Assembly (NCBI GenBank): GCA_037013685.1
Contig: CM072894.1
Span: forward strand, 6,698,841 to 6,762,840
Direction: 5' to 3'
From: Acridotheres tristis
Lineage: Eukaryota > Chordata > Aves > Passeriformes > Sturnidae
DNA length: 64,000 bases
How positions within the stretch are numbered: position 1 is the first letter of the stretch; each line of letters opens with the position of its first letter. Under the pieces are notes generated by a model that saw only the letters and a program-made list of their open reading frames with translations, was not told the DNA's origin and did not search any database. Of this stretch, positions 1 to 15,000 are shown piece after piece. A program made the translations under genes and the position numbers.

Positions 1-959
1 AAGATATTGAAAGGTCTTCTTATGCTATATAAAGCATTGAAATTAATATAGTCTTATCTAATATACAGTGATGCTTATAGTCATTGAAGGCTAGGTTACA
101 ATAAAGAACTTTGATACATGCAGCGCTTATCTAATTGCTTCTCAGGAAAGAGAAGGAAAAACTGACAACTTCATTGCCTGAGCTTGGATCTCAAATATGT
201 GATTGTCTTCTTTTCCACAGCTACTTGATCAAACCAGTTTCTCTGCAAAAGGTTCACTACTGTAGAAACTTCAAGTACTCTTCTGAATGCTAAATAATAG
301 CAGGAGGGGACCTGTGGGTTATTTTGGCTAGAACTTTGCGGTCTGATACTCCTGTGTGCATCTGACATTAGAAATCAGACTAGTTCATGGATACTTCTGT
401 TTGTTAAAGCTTCAAGCATGTCATACCCATCCAACCTCACAGGCTGAGCAGGGAGACCATAACTATTGATTACTGACTGTGGAATCTAAGCTTCATGTTA
501 AAAATGCTTTTGGTGCTACATGAAGGAAGCCTTTTAGATTAAAAATAAGCAAGATGGATAATTTTTGTCAAATAGTGACAAATAAATAACAGCTAATGCA
601 TTATTGGTCCAGCTCTGCCTTCAAGTATTGATTTCATATGAAAATTAACAGGTTACAGGAAATTATTTTTTTTCAAACGGCTTGTTAAAGAAAACAGTCT
701 CCAAGTTTTTGTATTTTTTTGTTGTTGTTTGTTTTATTTTTGAGCTAGGAAATTTGGTCTTACTTTTTTTACTTAACTTTAAAGCCTTAATAGGACTTAC
801 TCTTTTCAGAAATGCAAAAATTAAAGGGCTGTTGTAAGGCCTGGTTAAAGAGAGTAAAGGAACTGTGACAAATGAAGTATTTTGATTCAGTATTAAATGA
901 TAAAGTCTGTTTTGATGATGCGACCTTCTTGTGGGCGACTCATTCTGAAAGGTAGTAAT
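1..959. other. Unique AT-rich non-coding sequence
   Basis: No credible exon is visible. There is a T/TTG-rich stretch at about 705-745. The only open frames are short and lack flanking splice sites. If the leftward gene from the CpG island is real, this would be intronic or intergenic DNA on its side. Confidence 0.6.
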
Positions 960-1428
960 TATGTCAAGAAAGAGTGGACCAGGACCATTAACAGTCCTTT
1001 ATTAAAAACTTGACCTGCTTTCAGTGGACTTCTCTCAAGCAACTCCACACAGCACTGACTCCTTTTCTCATAGGCAGCTCCATACAGCATTAACTCCTTC
1101 TCTCCTCTCTGCACGACTGGGTAACCCTGAGCTCTCCCTTACCCGGCCACCTAACCCTGTCTGTCCCTACACAGCATCTTCTTACCTTGTCTGTCCCTTA
1201 CACAACCACATGTCCCTCCCTCCTCAGCACAGCCAGCAGACTCCATCCCAAACTCCAGCACACTCTGGGTCTCCAACTTATTCTCAACCAACTAACCCAA
1301 CCTTTTATAAAACACCCATCCTCACTGGGCAGGCAAGGCTGTCTCCACTCGTTGGTAATCAGCACAGCTGTAATTCATTGGGAAATATTGTCTTCTGCAC
1401 TATCCTTCCAACTTATCTTCCCATACTG
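960..1428 (-). mobile_element. LTR-like element, copy A (solo LTR candidate)
   Basis: The reverse complement of this segment aligns almost continuously with 19170-19560 on the plus strand, at roughly 80-85% identity by eye. On the minus strand it carries TATAAAAG (plus positions 1302-1309), a splice-donor-like AAG|GTAAG (edge at 1185/1186) and an AATAAA signal (plus 998-1003). That order (TATA, donor, polyadenylation signal) is typical of a retroviral LTR. No internal gag, pol or env frames lie beside it, so it is probably a solo LTR or a truncated element. The boundaries are where similarity to the other copy fades; target-site duplications were not identified. The 190-codon open frame on the plus strand here is antisense to the element and is not a gene. 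The family name is not known from the sequence alone. Confidence 0.72.
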
Positions 1429-4400
1429 AAAGTGCTGTGTCTTCCTACCTTGAGCCTGCAGTACCTCTCCAACTCCCCTGCAGATTGCTGCAGCAAGGAG
1501 TTCAGGAATTGCATAGCCTCTGTCAGGCAAGTCCTACCAGGATTCCATTACCCCATTTTCAGTTTGGTCAGGTATCAAGATATGAATGCAGATTAAGATT
1601 TCAATGCTACTTCTTTGCCAAATGACACCTCACGTATTTACTTTTCAAAGCTTATATCAGCGAGATGTTACAATGCTTGACGACTGACAGTAGCAGCAAT
1701 ACTCTTCCTGTAGCATCCATATCCCCTCAAGAACATCTCTAAGAGTTGTTTTTACCCTGTTGTGATAGATGAAAATAAATGTGTGTGCTCTCAGATAGGT
1801 ACCAGGTGGATCCCCAGGGCAGGAGAGGTGTGAAGTGTGTTAGGGGAGAGGCCCTGAGGCAGTGTTGAGGTAGAAAAGCTGAAAACAGGGTTTTGCTGGT
1901 GAGCTGCTGCTCAGGCAGAGGATCTGCTGCTGGGAAGGACTTGAAAAAACAGGATGAAGCTGAGAGCATTTAGCTGGTGTTTGCTGCAGCTCAGTCAGTT
2001 AATTGAAACAAAAGCTGGGAACAACGAGCTACACTGGAAAGACAATGATTGAAAAAGGGGTTTTGTTAGTACTTGTTTCTAGCTATCTTTCACGGATCGT
2101 GAAATGTTTTTCTACTTAGCAAGTTAATTATTCATGACTATACAGAACAGAAGTCCAGCCTTTCAGATATTCAAAGAGAAGTAGCCTGGCCCTCACAGTG
2201 TCTGAGGTTGTGGTGTGTAAGGAATGTTACCTCAGTCTATGGTAGTTTTGTGATATGAATATCTGCTTTTCTGATGGCTATTTCATCTGACATCAACAAA
2301 AGGAATGAGACAAAATGCCATGAATGTTATATTGAACTCACAAGAGCAAGAAATGACTCACTCGGGACAGACGTGTCTTACTAGATATCTCTGTGGAGTA
2401 TTTTGCATTTAGCAAGGCTAGTCTGTAGTTTGGGTTCTTTATAGATGGTCATTGTCCTTGTATAAAGTCTACTGAGGTGTTCATATTTGGTGTTCATGGT
2501 TTAAGAATCTGAAGCTTTCCATTTGAATTTTTGTGACTTTGTGATATGGCATTCAGAATGCTATTTAATGCAAGGCTTTTTCTTCTTACAAAGGCTATGC
2601 CTGAGAAACTGAAGGTAAAATAATAAGGTAATTATATCCAAAGCTGTTTTCTTGAGCTAATTTAAATAGAAAAATTAAACAACTTAATTGCTTTGCATTC
2701 TTTGGCTTCTTTGCAATGGTCTGTAGCAGTCGAGAAAGTAGATTGAGGTGGAAAAGGATTTTACTCTTGTAATGGACTTGTAGTGCAACCTTGCAATAAA
2801 TTAATAAAAAGACTAATTGAAAACTGAAATCTAGAGAAGTTGCCATACAGTTAATATTTTGCATTTAAAATGGTGTAGATTTATATCTTTTATGGAAGTA
2901 TTAAAGAATGTTCTGAGGGGTTTTTTTTCCAGTTTGGGATGAATTCTATGTTCTTTTAGCAAGAAAGAAAAATATTTATACTTCTACCCTGAAACACAAT
3001 ATGGTAACATTTTAAGAAGGAAAATGGATTTTCACTTTTGTAGGAAGAAAACAAATACAGGAAAAAGCTTTGAATTCTTCCATGTAAGAGAATAATGGAA
3101 TTGAGGAAATTATAGTTAGATGTTCAAGAGTTGGATGGACTTGAGGTTGTGAAAAACTTTTCTTCTTGCTTTGTGGAAAGACATTGCTCTATGTTTCTCA
3201 TGCTTTGTCTTCCTCTCAAAAGTGCTAATTGCTATTCCAGCTACTATGATCATTAATTGAACTTCAAAAGAAAATATTTTTTTTTTTTTGCAGATTTTGC
3301 TATTGGTCTAAAGAAAAATATTTCTGTAAAGAAAGAGGGAAAAGTCCAAGTAGCTTGCAAATTGTTCTAATCCATAATCTAATCCACTTTTTTTCTTGGC
3401 ATCAGGTGGAATCTGTAACTGAACAGTCTATGACAAAGGATTGCCATCCACACAAACCAGGGGAGTAGGTATTTTTAATTTGTTTTTTATGTTTCTCCAG
3501 CAGTTTCTTCTCATCTGAGACATTTAGTAAGGGTATGATATTCTACAAATAAAACTCCTGTAACATTTTCATGTTCAGAGTAAGACCAGCAAAAAAAAAC
3601 CCCACCCAAATTATTTGATGGTTTTATTTTTTTGGTTACTTCAAAGCTTGTCCTTTTTTTCCTACTAAAGAATATATGCAACAGAATTCAACTCTGTCGA
3701 TTTTACAGTTTTCTAGAACAATAAAACCGCTGGCCCCTGGCACATACAAATTGCAAGTGCAGCCTGACAAATTAAGCTAAAAAATTTGGTTTATAAAATT
3801 CATTCTGGAGCTAATGTACTGAAATCAACCTAAATATTTGTGTAGTATTTATTTGGCAAGGGGGAATGGATATGACTTTTATCCCTGTGTAAATAAAAAT
3901 GTCAATCCCACATAATGGCACAATGTTACAGTTTTTACATGGCAGTTTAATCAATCTTCTAAGGCTTTACCTTTCATCTTCAATGGATTCTTATCACTGT
4001 AAAATTCCAATGCTTTATGCTGTACGTGATTAAATTACTGCACGAGAAATAATTTCTATAGGGCTACATTCTGCAGGTTTCTAGAGACACTGCTTTAAAG
4101 TGTTTGCATGCCCAGACTCAATAGAAACGTTTTTTTAAAGAAGTTCTTGAGACCTTTGACAATGATAACAAGGAGTGGGTGATAGGGAATAGTCCAGAAG
4201 GGCAAACAGGAGTGATGTTTATCATCTGGATTCTAAAGGAGAAGGAATAAGCTCTTTGAGGAGACATTTAGCTTCAGGAAAGACAACATCAATTGACAGA
4301 ATCTCCCACACTTTTCTATTGCCCTAAAAAAGAAATCCATGTAATCAAGTGTTTTAGGAGGACTCTGCAACCATGCAAATAAAATGTCTATTTTGACTGG

Positions 4401-7400
4401 TATAACTAGCATATTTCATAGTCTGAATTTTGGGCTAAAATAAATTTAGACATTTTTGAATCTGTTTTGATGCTGGTAGCAGATCTTTTATTGAAATTCT
4501 GTCATTTCCTTTCACCAAAGAATTATCGAAGACAGGTGTCCTTTATTCATATCATATGTAGGAATTTTTTCAAGAAACAAAAGGGAAAGTGATTATTTCT
4601 GTAAGAAAAATCTGCCTTAGGGAAGATACTAATTTCTCCCTATCATTTGTTGTACCTTCTTTTCTTCCCCCAGTCCATGAGATTCTCATGATCTGAGTGT
4701 TGTTTACATGATATTTTGATTTCTGAGACTCTGAAAAATCACAGGAAGTGATAGAAGTGTTGGAAGCACAACACAATGGCAGTTTGACCAATCTTTTCCA
4801 ATTCTCTTAGTACTTTCCTCTATTTCCTCAAATTCTCTTGATTTGGATTATAAATGTCAAGAAGATAATCTGGAGAGCACAGAAGAGTTTGGGGTTGGTT
4901 TGTTGCAAGTTGAAAGTTAAAAAAAAAAATAAAAAATATTGGCGTCTTCCTAGATACTTTACATAATTGATTAAAAAACCTAAAAATAATCAATCCCATC
5001 TCTATTTTTTCAAGTTATAAAGAACTAATTTCAGAAATCTGAGCAGGGCTCTTGCCCCTACCCAGAAAGAATTGTCTGCATTTAGTTTGGTTTTGCACTG
5101 AAGCAGAGCTGTTCCATCTCTGGTCTCTAGTAACTTTTACTTTTTAGAGTCCAATATAGGAAAATATGCCAAACAAAGTAGGGGGAAGAAATCAAACTGC
5201 AATTTGATATATCAGGGAATGCTACATATTTTCTTGGAGCTTCTTAACAAAAATTAATAAATTGTGCTGCTTTTTCCAGCAATCCTCTTCAAAGGAGGAG
5301 TTTCTTGTTTTGTTTTTCTTTTGCTGTTGGATATTGGCTTTCTCCTTTTACCGGGATGCAGAGATTTGAACAAGTATAATACTAGTTTCAAAAGGGACAA
5401 GTCCACAGCATTTGAAGAGAAAAATAATTTTACTGGCTCCAAATTTTTTTTGTAAACAACAGGGTGCAGTATTATAAGAGACAATTCCAACCATGAATAA
5501 CAAACTTAATTTAGATTACTCCTTGACAACACAACATACATCAATTGATAAATTGCTTAAAAATGTGTAGAATCAGTCCACATGTTGAACTACCATATTC
5601 TGTTTTCTCCACTTGTGGGCTGGCAGAAGATTTTTCTCCCCATTTAGGACTTAGTGATGTAGAAAAATCACATTAGCCAGACACCAGTTACTTACTGCTG
5701 TATCATGCCTGATTGATGGGGGTTATTTTACTATCATCAGATTAGAGATGAGAGGAGATAAATTAAAGAGGCAAGGGAGCTCTCTTGTTGTGGTGTCATG
5801 TGCCTAAAACTAGCCCTAGGAGGATAATGAGGTTAATGCACAGCAAGGTACAACAGTAACTTAGCAATTACTTTTAAAACCCCTGTTAGCTCTTTGCTGT
5901 GAATTTGTATTGTGCCAACTCCCAGAGACAGGGAAGCAACTTTTAATTGATTAGCAGTTGGGAGATGGTACCTTCTCAAACAAACATGTGAATGTGTCTC
6001 ATTTAAGCAAGTGGTTATCCAGAGCAGCTATCATCCTGCAGGCTTGAGGGAGATTGCCAGCACAAAAGAGAATATGAGCTTTGCCTGCTGAAGGCTCATC
6101 AAACAGCTCAGGGAAGGCTGTGAGGTTTATCTACAGGCAGCTTCACCAAGCACATAATCCAATTTGCTTATTTTCTGCTTGCTTTGTACCACCCCATCAT
6201 CCTGCTGAACTGCTGCTGGAGTTCATCTGTACCTCACTGTACTTGACTTTCTCTGAGGACTTCCCGTGGTGGAAGTGCCATAACAACTGCCTCTGGCTTC
6301 AAAATATGCTATGGGCTTGGAAAGGGTTCAGATAAGAGAGGACTCAGTATTTTAACTCCTGATAACATTTTCTGTGTGCATCTGGGAAGTGACTTGCAGT
6401 AGGACTTGAACTTTTTGGAGATCATTTGGTTGACAGATGTTGATCTAAGAAATTATTAGAAATTATCAGACTCATTGGTCATCATCACACTAATGTGGGA
6501 CATATTTTTCCATTGCAAAAGTAGAGTGTAATTCTGAATTTCAGAAAGATACTCAATCTTTTTGCTGGATATTGGAATGTGCAAACTTTCCCTCTCATTT
6601 CCTATTTCTTGATGTTTGGAAGCTGTGCAAATACTGTGACTGGTGAATGTAATTCAAGCTGTAGGGAAGAATTAATCTATTTTAAGACTAGGACACTAGG
6701 AAGTGAATAATTCAAATGATAAAATATTGCAGCCAGTGCAACAATGATCTAAAATTAATGCATGGACTTTTACTTGAATGGAATTTGGGGAACATAGACA
6801 TCTAAGAAATTCCTACTAGTGAATGCAGTTTGTGTGTAAAATCACAGCACGCAGCTCAGCTCAAGTTAAATGTGACTTTAATCAGTTCCACAGTGGTGGA
6901 AGTGTAATTCAAATTAGAGTTTATACATAATGCAATTGGCTGGCAAGGAATATCCAGTCTGTTCTGCAATCATGTAATGAAAAGGGTCACAACCTCATCT
7001 GTGTGTTGGGATTTTGATGTATTTTAAGGCGTTTTGCACTCTGAGGTGATGTAGTAGATTTTACTGAGTAAAGGCACTGACTTTCTCCTGTTCCCAAGAG
7101 GGAGAGGCCTTTTTCTGAGGTCGTGTTTTGCCCAGGACCAGCCTTAAAGCATGTTTTTCCCTGATTTCCATTTTGAAACATAATGTATCTGCTTTATAGT
7201 CAAGCCACTCAAATACAATAATGTAAAGAGGAAAGTGCAGTTTAAGGAACATTTAGTAATAAAATATCACAAATCGATCAGTTGTATTGTGCAAATATTA
7301 TATTAATATTTCTTTATTATGAGATTTTATTTTTTTTTATTTTTTTATTGCTTTACTGGGACATAGTTGCATCTCTCTGTAAACAGTCTACAGTGTTTAC

Positions 7401-10400
7401 TTGAGTTTATTTTGAGTCTTAAATATTTTTAAAATAGTGTTGTTTATATTCTTTACCTTTCATAGGACTGAGAAGAGCAGGGATGTTTTGTTTTCAGTCT
7501 GCAGACGCATTTAGAATGAGGAATGAAGTCCAGTCATTATCTTTAAAATATTAATTTTAGTATTCAAGGCTGGTGCCAACAAAATTAAGGGCCAAAGTTC
7601 TTATCCATTAACCTAATCTTGCATTATTTGAACTGGGAACAATTTATACAATTTTTTAAATGCTGTTTTCTTGATGGTTTTTTAAATGCCAAAACCCCTT
7701 TTTCCATTAGCATATATTGATCACCAGATTTTATAAAGAGGTAAAATTCATCATTTTATTCCACCAATGCCCCTTGTTTTTTACCTTATTTGAAAGGTCA
7801 CTGGACTCTTTTAGCTGAAATCTTAAATGAAACGCAAAAAAGTTACAGAGCAATTTTCCCTTGGGCTATCACACACGTGTTCAGAGAGAATTGCATGTTT
7901 TTAGCATGCCCTTATCCAATCTGTAATGCTTTCAATACATACAACAGAAGATCCAAAGAACTTTACTCCTCAGTGTGCTCACATTTTATTTTCCTAAGGA
8001 TTTTTCTCCTGCTTGTTCTGCTGCCCCACAATTGGACATTGTTCTGGTTGACAGTCCCATTATCTAAAATTTGTTGCAGAACACAAAATCAAATTCAGAG
8101 TTGTGAAAATTCACACCCAGGAGTACACTTTGTCCTAGCTAATAACAAATTCTAAATATAAGGTGATAGAATAATATAAGTCAATTTACTTCAACCTGTA
8201 CTCTTAAATCAGATTTGGTCTGAAAGGTCAGCTTTCTATAGCACTAAACTCTCCCAGCTCTTAGATGTAATTAGTGTTACACAGCAAGTTTAATTGAAAA
8301 TCCAATGCAACTGAGCCTATCAACTTCCAAACATTTCAAATAATTTTAATTATATGAAAGCTGGTTTTTTTTTTCCTTCTACCAAGTGCCTCTTACTCCC
8401 TTTCCTATGATTTTGCATGTATTATGAATTAAAGAAGGAGAAAATAATGCCTTATTGCCACTGGAAGTTTTTTTCCTGATCAGTAGTATCCTTGCATAGA
8501 AGATAACACATTGCAGGACTGTTGGTTTAATGCAGACCAAGATATGAGGGGAAAAAATAAAACAATGATAATTAATTTTCATAAAATAATTTGGATTTAT
8601 CTATCTTATTTTCTATTCTAAATGTACACCTTACAATTAGGGGGTGGAATAGAAATTTTCTCCGGCTCCTGCTTCTAACACGAATCTGAGATTTTGGGGT
8701 GCTTTTTAGCAGAATGCTCCTGCTTTTGTTCCTATCACGTCCCTTCAGTACAGCTTGCTGAAAGATTGGCTTTGTTTGATAAAACAAGGTAGTTTGGAAA
8801 TGTCTTATCCATCCATGGATATCAATAGAAGGTACATATTCCCTTTGAGATATTTTTATTAATGTTTCCTAACCAAGGACATCAAAGTAATTGTAACTGC
8901 TGACTTGCAACTGTAAATTTTTTTATTCTGGAATTTTTCCTTTCCTCAAACAAAAATATTTTTGCAGCAAAGTAAATCTCTTCTTTCTGAAAGCAGCTGT
9001 TTAAACTTGTGATTCTGGACACTTTGTTTTGCTATACTTCAGTTAAACGTGAAAAGTTATTTTTGGAAATGAATACACAGATTTAAGCAGTAATTTTGAC
9101 TGCTATTGATATTACTTTGTTCAAACTTGAAACTTTAAAGCCACTCTGTTTCTCATGTTCCCTTTTTCCCCCATTATTGTTTTTGTAATGCTTCTTTTCT
9201 CTTTGCCACATAAGAAAAATAAATAGACAACAGAACCTCTGTGTTCTTCTACTCACATGCTGAACACATACAGTCTTTGTGCATTGCAAGTAGGACATGA
9301 AATCCAGCTGGTGTTGATTTCAAAAAGGAGACACTCATCAACCATCCTCTTTAATAAAATGGCACAAGAACCCTCCCAGTTACATTGACACTGAAGATGT
9401 CCCCAAAACAATAAAACTGCAATAGAAAAAAAAAGATGGCAAAAATAGCAGTGCCTTTATGAATGTATCAATGAATCTTTGAACAATTGCATCTTCTTTG
9501 GCATTGTGCAGCATAGCAAGATCCATGATGAAGAGACAGGTGCAGTGATGTTAGCTCCTACATTTAGGTTCACAAACACTGCTATCGTTTTTTGTTATGA
9601 AAATCACACTAACCTACAATGTTTCTTCTCCTGCTCTCCTTTATTGTAAGGCCATGATTTCAAAAACTCATACTACACATTGTATGAGAAACAAAAGTGG
9701 GAAACAATAATGAAATTGCAGGGCAGATATTGAGTGGTCTTCACTACACAGTTCCAGAACTTGGCTTAGGACAGGGTTGGGTATGGCATAAAAGGCAAGA
9801 CTAGTACAAGGCAAATCATAAAGGTGAGCTGATATCCTCATCTCAGATACACCCCTCCTTTTAATGAGAAAGATTGAAAATTGTTAGAGAGGGGAACATC
9901 AATTTATTTTGCTGAAGTTGAGATCTTTCCTCTAGTGATCTCTGATAGCAAACAGTCAATGCATAAACCACAGGTAAAATGTGTCCTTGTAAATCCAATC
10001 TATTTTATTGTCTTTTCTCTCTGGGTCAGCTGTTACTTCTCTTGTCACTGTTTCCTCTTCTTTTCTTAACTCTTTCTTTTTTCAGAGTCCCTTCTACTCT
10101 CTATTTTTATACAAGAACATTCATAAAATTCCTTTTTATCCCCCCTAAGCTTGTGGATATGTGTATTTGCTAGACTCCATTTATTGCAGGCAGTGCATTT
10201 TATTCTTTTGCTGTCAGCTGTGCAAGAGGCTTCCTTTACCCAATTTGCTGGCATATGGCATAACCAGATTTCAGACTGCAAGAGCACAACCAGCCGTGCT
10301 AGCAAGTGGCTGAAAGAAAAGGATATTTCTGCTCCTATTTCAGCAAGAGCAAGGATTTTGATTTTTGTTGGTTTTTTTGCTTATTGCTTCCTCAGTTCTG

Positions 10401-11840
10401 GATCTATTTTTGCAGTTTCAGTTTGAGTTTAAAAATCCCAAATACCTACATGAGTTGATTCTTGGATTAATCTGGCTAGTTAACTCTTGCTGTACTTCTA
10501 CAGAACTGTGAAGTTATATATAAAAAATGCTATCAATTCTTATGTTAATTTTCATTTTAATATGAGAAAGACATTTATTATTAAAGTCCTCACATTTTCT
10601 TTGGAACTTTATCTCTTTGGAGATGCTGAATCATTCTTTTGAAGTAAGTGTATGCTTGCTAGATTTCAAAGAAGATAATAAAGAATATTAAAATTTGCTT
10701 TAAAAATATGATTTATATGCTATGAGTTCTCTAAAATAAGAATGATAGACTGTGGGTGTACACTGAGAAACAGTATTTCTGAGGAGAAAAGAATTAATTA
10801 AATCCTCCAAAATGTCACATCAATGATTAGAAAAGATTTTTGTTTGAAAAGAACAAAGGCAGAAAGTGGTAGAAAGTGAGCTGCTCATAGCTGAATTGAT
10901 GGTTTTAAACCTAAAAATAATAACTTTTAAAAAACCTTCATTTGTCCCCCTCATTTGAATAGGTAACTTGTATCATTGACTTTGCAGCTAATACCAAGAA
11001 ATTTGTTAATTTGCATTTCATGTAGAGAAGCCAACCCTGCATTCCTTAGGCATCTGTTTAAACAAAGAGAGATATCAGATCAGCTAAAACTGGAGTAATT
11101 TGCTTTATATGGAAGAGGTTAATAAATATCCCACTGTACAGTGTGATTGCAACATATGACTTCTGTCAACCTACAGCTGATTTAAACAGCTCCTGAAATC
11201 TTAATCTGTTTCTTGTCTCTCTCAGTTGGAGTTTGCTCTCTCTAGTTGTCCTAATCAGTCATTTTTAAGACCCTGCTCTCAAACAGGCAGGTTGAAAAAG
11301 AAAAAATGAGCTCTCCTACTTCTAAGGTGCTCCTTTTAATGTACAAAATGTGTCTCTAAAATTGTAAAGAGGCCACACAAACAGCTCAGCAGAAGAAAAA
11401 CAGGAGAAAGCAAGTTCTTAAGGGTGAATAACAGTCATCCTATAAAATGCTTTTTGTAATCAAGAATAATCCTAGGAATTGCATAGTTTTATTCAATCCT
11501 TTGTGCATATCTTCAATTTCACCCCAGCAGCTTTTAATTGGGGAGTTTTTCTGGTTTTGTTTCCTTTCAGTTCTCACATTAATACAGGGGAAATGTATCC
11601 ATGTTGAATGTGTTTCAGTATTATTTACAATAACTAATCCCAAGCATGCAATACTTCCACCTAATGAGCAATGTAGATTAAAGGCAGATGTTTGCTGAAA
11701 CCATGAATTTGGCATTCATCTCATAGCAACATTTCATCTGTGCTGTATGTTTACTTCTTGGTATGTTGGCTGCCAAGTGGTCGCAGATTCCTTCTGTTGT
11801 AGTTTAATTTTTTTTAAAAGGCCTCTCTTTTGAAATTGCA
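1429..11840. other. Long non-coding stretch, AT-rich
   Basis: This is about 10 kb of AT-rich, CpG-poor DNA with no convincing exon on either strand. It contains ordinary homopolymer runs, for example 13 T at 3277-3289. Segments near 3.7-4.1 kb and 5.65-6.05 kb are less simple in composition and could include conserved regulatory sequence, but nothing specific supports that. Open frames of 60-120 codons are scattered on both strands, as expected by chance. Confidence 0.5.
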
Positions 11841-12085
11841 GAATCACAGAATATCCTGGGTTGGAACAGACCCACAAGGATCACCAAAGTCTATCTTCCA
11901 TCCTTGCACAGGACATCCTATGAATCCAACTTTTTACCTGAGAGCATTGCCCAAAAGTTTCTGTTACTCTGTCAGGTGTGGTGCTGTGACCAGTTCCTTG
12001 GGAAACCTGTCCAGTGCCCAACCACCCTCTGGAGGAAGAGCCTTTTACTAATATTCAATCTAAAACTCTCCTGAAATCTTGTGCC
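11841..12085 (-). mobile_element. CR1 retroposon 3' fragment
   Basis: The segment begins at its left edge with the reverse complement of the CR1 3' end ('aatcacagaat...' followed by 'gggttggaac'). It continues through the recognisable antisense CR1 3' region, including the phrases 'cctgagagcattg', 'ctctgtcagg' and 'cagtgcccaaccaccctctgg'. CR1 is the dominant LINE of birds and is usually 5'-truncated, as here. The 73-codon frame overlapping it is repeat-derived and not a gene. Confidence 0.85.
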
Positions 12086-15000
12086 CTTCAGACATATAGA
12101 AAAGCAACACTCATCTGTGTTTCATGCATTTAGCAGAGAACACGAGGCTGAAACTCAGCAGGAATTTGATTCTGGATAAACGTGGACACTTGTAAAATGG
12201 CAGGAGTGAGCTTGCAAGTTTAACTTCAGAACCAGTTGAGCTCTTCTTGTTGACACTTTAATGATGTTGAGCATGTGTTAGGCTTCTCCAGCAAACAGAG
12301 AAGCAGGTGAATGTGTCTCTACTTGGGATAAAGAGGTCCTGTGGAGCAGTCAGCAATGGGTCTGATCACTTATTGTTATCTGAGCATGCACAAGATGCTG
12401 TGGTGCTGTCATCTCCTCTCAGAGTTCGGGTCTAGTCAGTGTCAGATGCTGAGAAGTTGGTTTGTGCTGTGCAAACACAAGACAGAGAGGATCCCCAAGC
12501 AAACAAGATAACTTATTAACAACTAAAGGTCAATATTTAATGATTTCTAATAGAAGAATAAAAGGAAAATAAGTATGAAGAAAACAACTTGTGACCAGAA
12601 ACAAACTAAGCAGAAATAACCAGCACTGATTTCAGCTGAACAAGAAGCAAAACTAGGATATGAAAAGAAAAAAATGTAAAACAACTTAGAGGCATTGACG
12701 CAACAGGAATTATTTGGAATTATTTTAAGTTAGAGGCAGAAGCAGAGAGATAAATGATTAGAGGAAGCTAGGAGAAAATATACTTTCAGGGAAGCTTATT
12801 TTGTCTGATGGCATCGGTGAACAGAACTGTATTGTCCTAGCAGACATCCTTTAGCTTTGGTAAAGTAGAGAAGAGATTGTGGTGGGATAGTAGGAGGTTT
12901 TTCAGGGCATTACTGCTTTGTGTTGCTAGTATTGACCATACACTAATCCAAAATTACTTGCTGTATGGGTACATTAGTTTTTCTTGACTAGGAAAAGCTG
13001 AAAGATTCTGAAAAGAAATCAAAGAAAGATAAAATATCATGCTGAATCATCTGCTTTGTTTCCACAGCAAAGACATTCTTTAGAAAAGTTGAGTGAAAGA
13101 GAGGAAAGGAGATGGATGGACATTTTACTGTTTGGATGTTTTCCTTAGGAACTTTTTTCCTAGTTTTGTTACTGAGGCTGTCTTTTGCTTGGTGGAACAA
13201 ATATGCTGTTTACTTACTTATTGACATGGTGGGATTGGCTACCCAGAGGTATTGAAATGAGCAGTGAACAGCAGAGAGCCACTCCACCCACCTGTGTGGG
13301 AGTGTGAAAACACAAATTTGTTACTCAGCTCTATGGATCAATTGCTGAGCTGATAGCAGGAACCATTAGAGTGCAAAAATTAATTTATTCCCTATGCTTT
13401 ACCAAGCAAGAAGTGGGTGGTTGGAAAAATGCTTTATCATTGCAGAAGGCTAATGACTGATTACTGATGTCATTATAAAATCAAAGTTAAAGACAAGTTT
13501 TTTTCCCTTCATGTCCTTAGGTGAAGGGAGGCTACAAGGTGCAGCATCCAGAACAGCACATCCCCGTTGCTTTTTGGATGGTTATAATAAACAGCTCTGT
13601 TTTGCCCAGCCCCGTGTTGCTCTGCCATAGTTCTGTGAACTGTTTGCTCTTTATTCAACAGATAAGCACCCATGACTTTTTTGAAAGTAATACAATAATA
13701 ACATAAACCTTTACAAATTAGAATAGTTATTGCTTTCAAAGGGATGCTTAGACTCCACTCTGAGGTTTGCTGAATGTCAAATAGTCACTAGGGGAATGTA
13801 GGAGTTCTGGATGGAGTTTGAGTTCATCTTGAATGAGTTCTTATCACAGCATTAAAATGCTGCTTCATCAACAGCAATTTTTGAACTTTACCTGAAAATA
13901 TTGCACTCTGTGTAATATAAACTTAAATACACTCTCCTTGGCATTTCTTTTGAAAGCTCAGCTGGGCTTTTTGCCTGAGCAGTTTCAGATTAGTTTTAAG
14001 CAATAGATCTTTCAGATATTGTCTCACATGTGGCCCAAATTACTCCTTTAACTTATCATTCCTTGTTTTAATGAAAAGCACCTGAAGATCATTGCCATCA
14101 GCAGACCTTAAACTGAAATGTTAACTGCATCTGATAAAGGGAAGGCAGTTTTTAACCTCCACTTGTGGCACATGGATGGTGCTGAGCGAGAGATTGCCTT
14201 GCCCATTACTGAAGGCAGGGGCATGCAAGACCACAGAGTAGTTCTGCATGAGAAACAATTCCAAGACAAACAATATAGAGACAGTTCAGCTCAGTATCAG
14301 TCAGAGAATGATTTGCAGCTATGTTTTAGTGTTCTCTAAGTTCTTCACACCTGTTGGTCTGTTTTATAGAATGCACTATTACCTTTTAGACAAGAGCTGA
14401 ATTTTGTCTGCAACATTAAAGTCCATTTACAAGCTATCTACAGGCTCAGCTGCTTTTCATTTAAAACATAAAAAAGAAGGATTACTAGTAAAGGAAAAAC
14501 CCAGGAAAAATGATGTGAGATACCTACCAAGGAAATGAGAAGAAAGTATGGCTTTGAAATGTTTGGCAGAGAATAACACAAAGCTTTCATGGTCTGATAG
14601 CTATGGAAATATGTCAATTTGTGCCTGGTGAAAGCAATGAAGACTTATGAATGTGTTCATAAATCACACGTATCAGTTACCAACCAAAGAATAATTCTGT
14701 TCTTCATTTCTCACTCTGTAATTCAAGAAGAGTACCTAAGAAGCCTAGAGGAAAACATGGAAGTTGATTCACATATCAGAGCAAGGCTGTCCCATCTATT
14801 TGCAGATGCTAGCTGAGGGGGCTGCTTTCCACTAAAAGGTTTGATGTTCTGTTCTCCTTGCTTGAAGACACCTGTTTATGCTGAGAAGTCTATACCAGAA
14901 TCTGGCAGTTAGCAATCTCAGACTCCAAAGTGATGCTTCCTCATGTTGTTTTTACCTAAAAAGGCAAATTCATTGTCTGAAATTTACTGAGGATTCTTAG

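Noticed and set aside
1024..1596. 190-codon plus-strand open frame
   Set aside because: Most of it is antisense to LTR-like copy A, and its Pro/Ser/Thr-rich composition follows from the pyrimidine-rich repeat strand.
11830..12051. 73-codon plus-strand open frame
   Set aside because: It lies on the antisense strand of a CR1 3' fragment.
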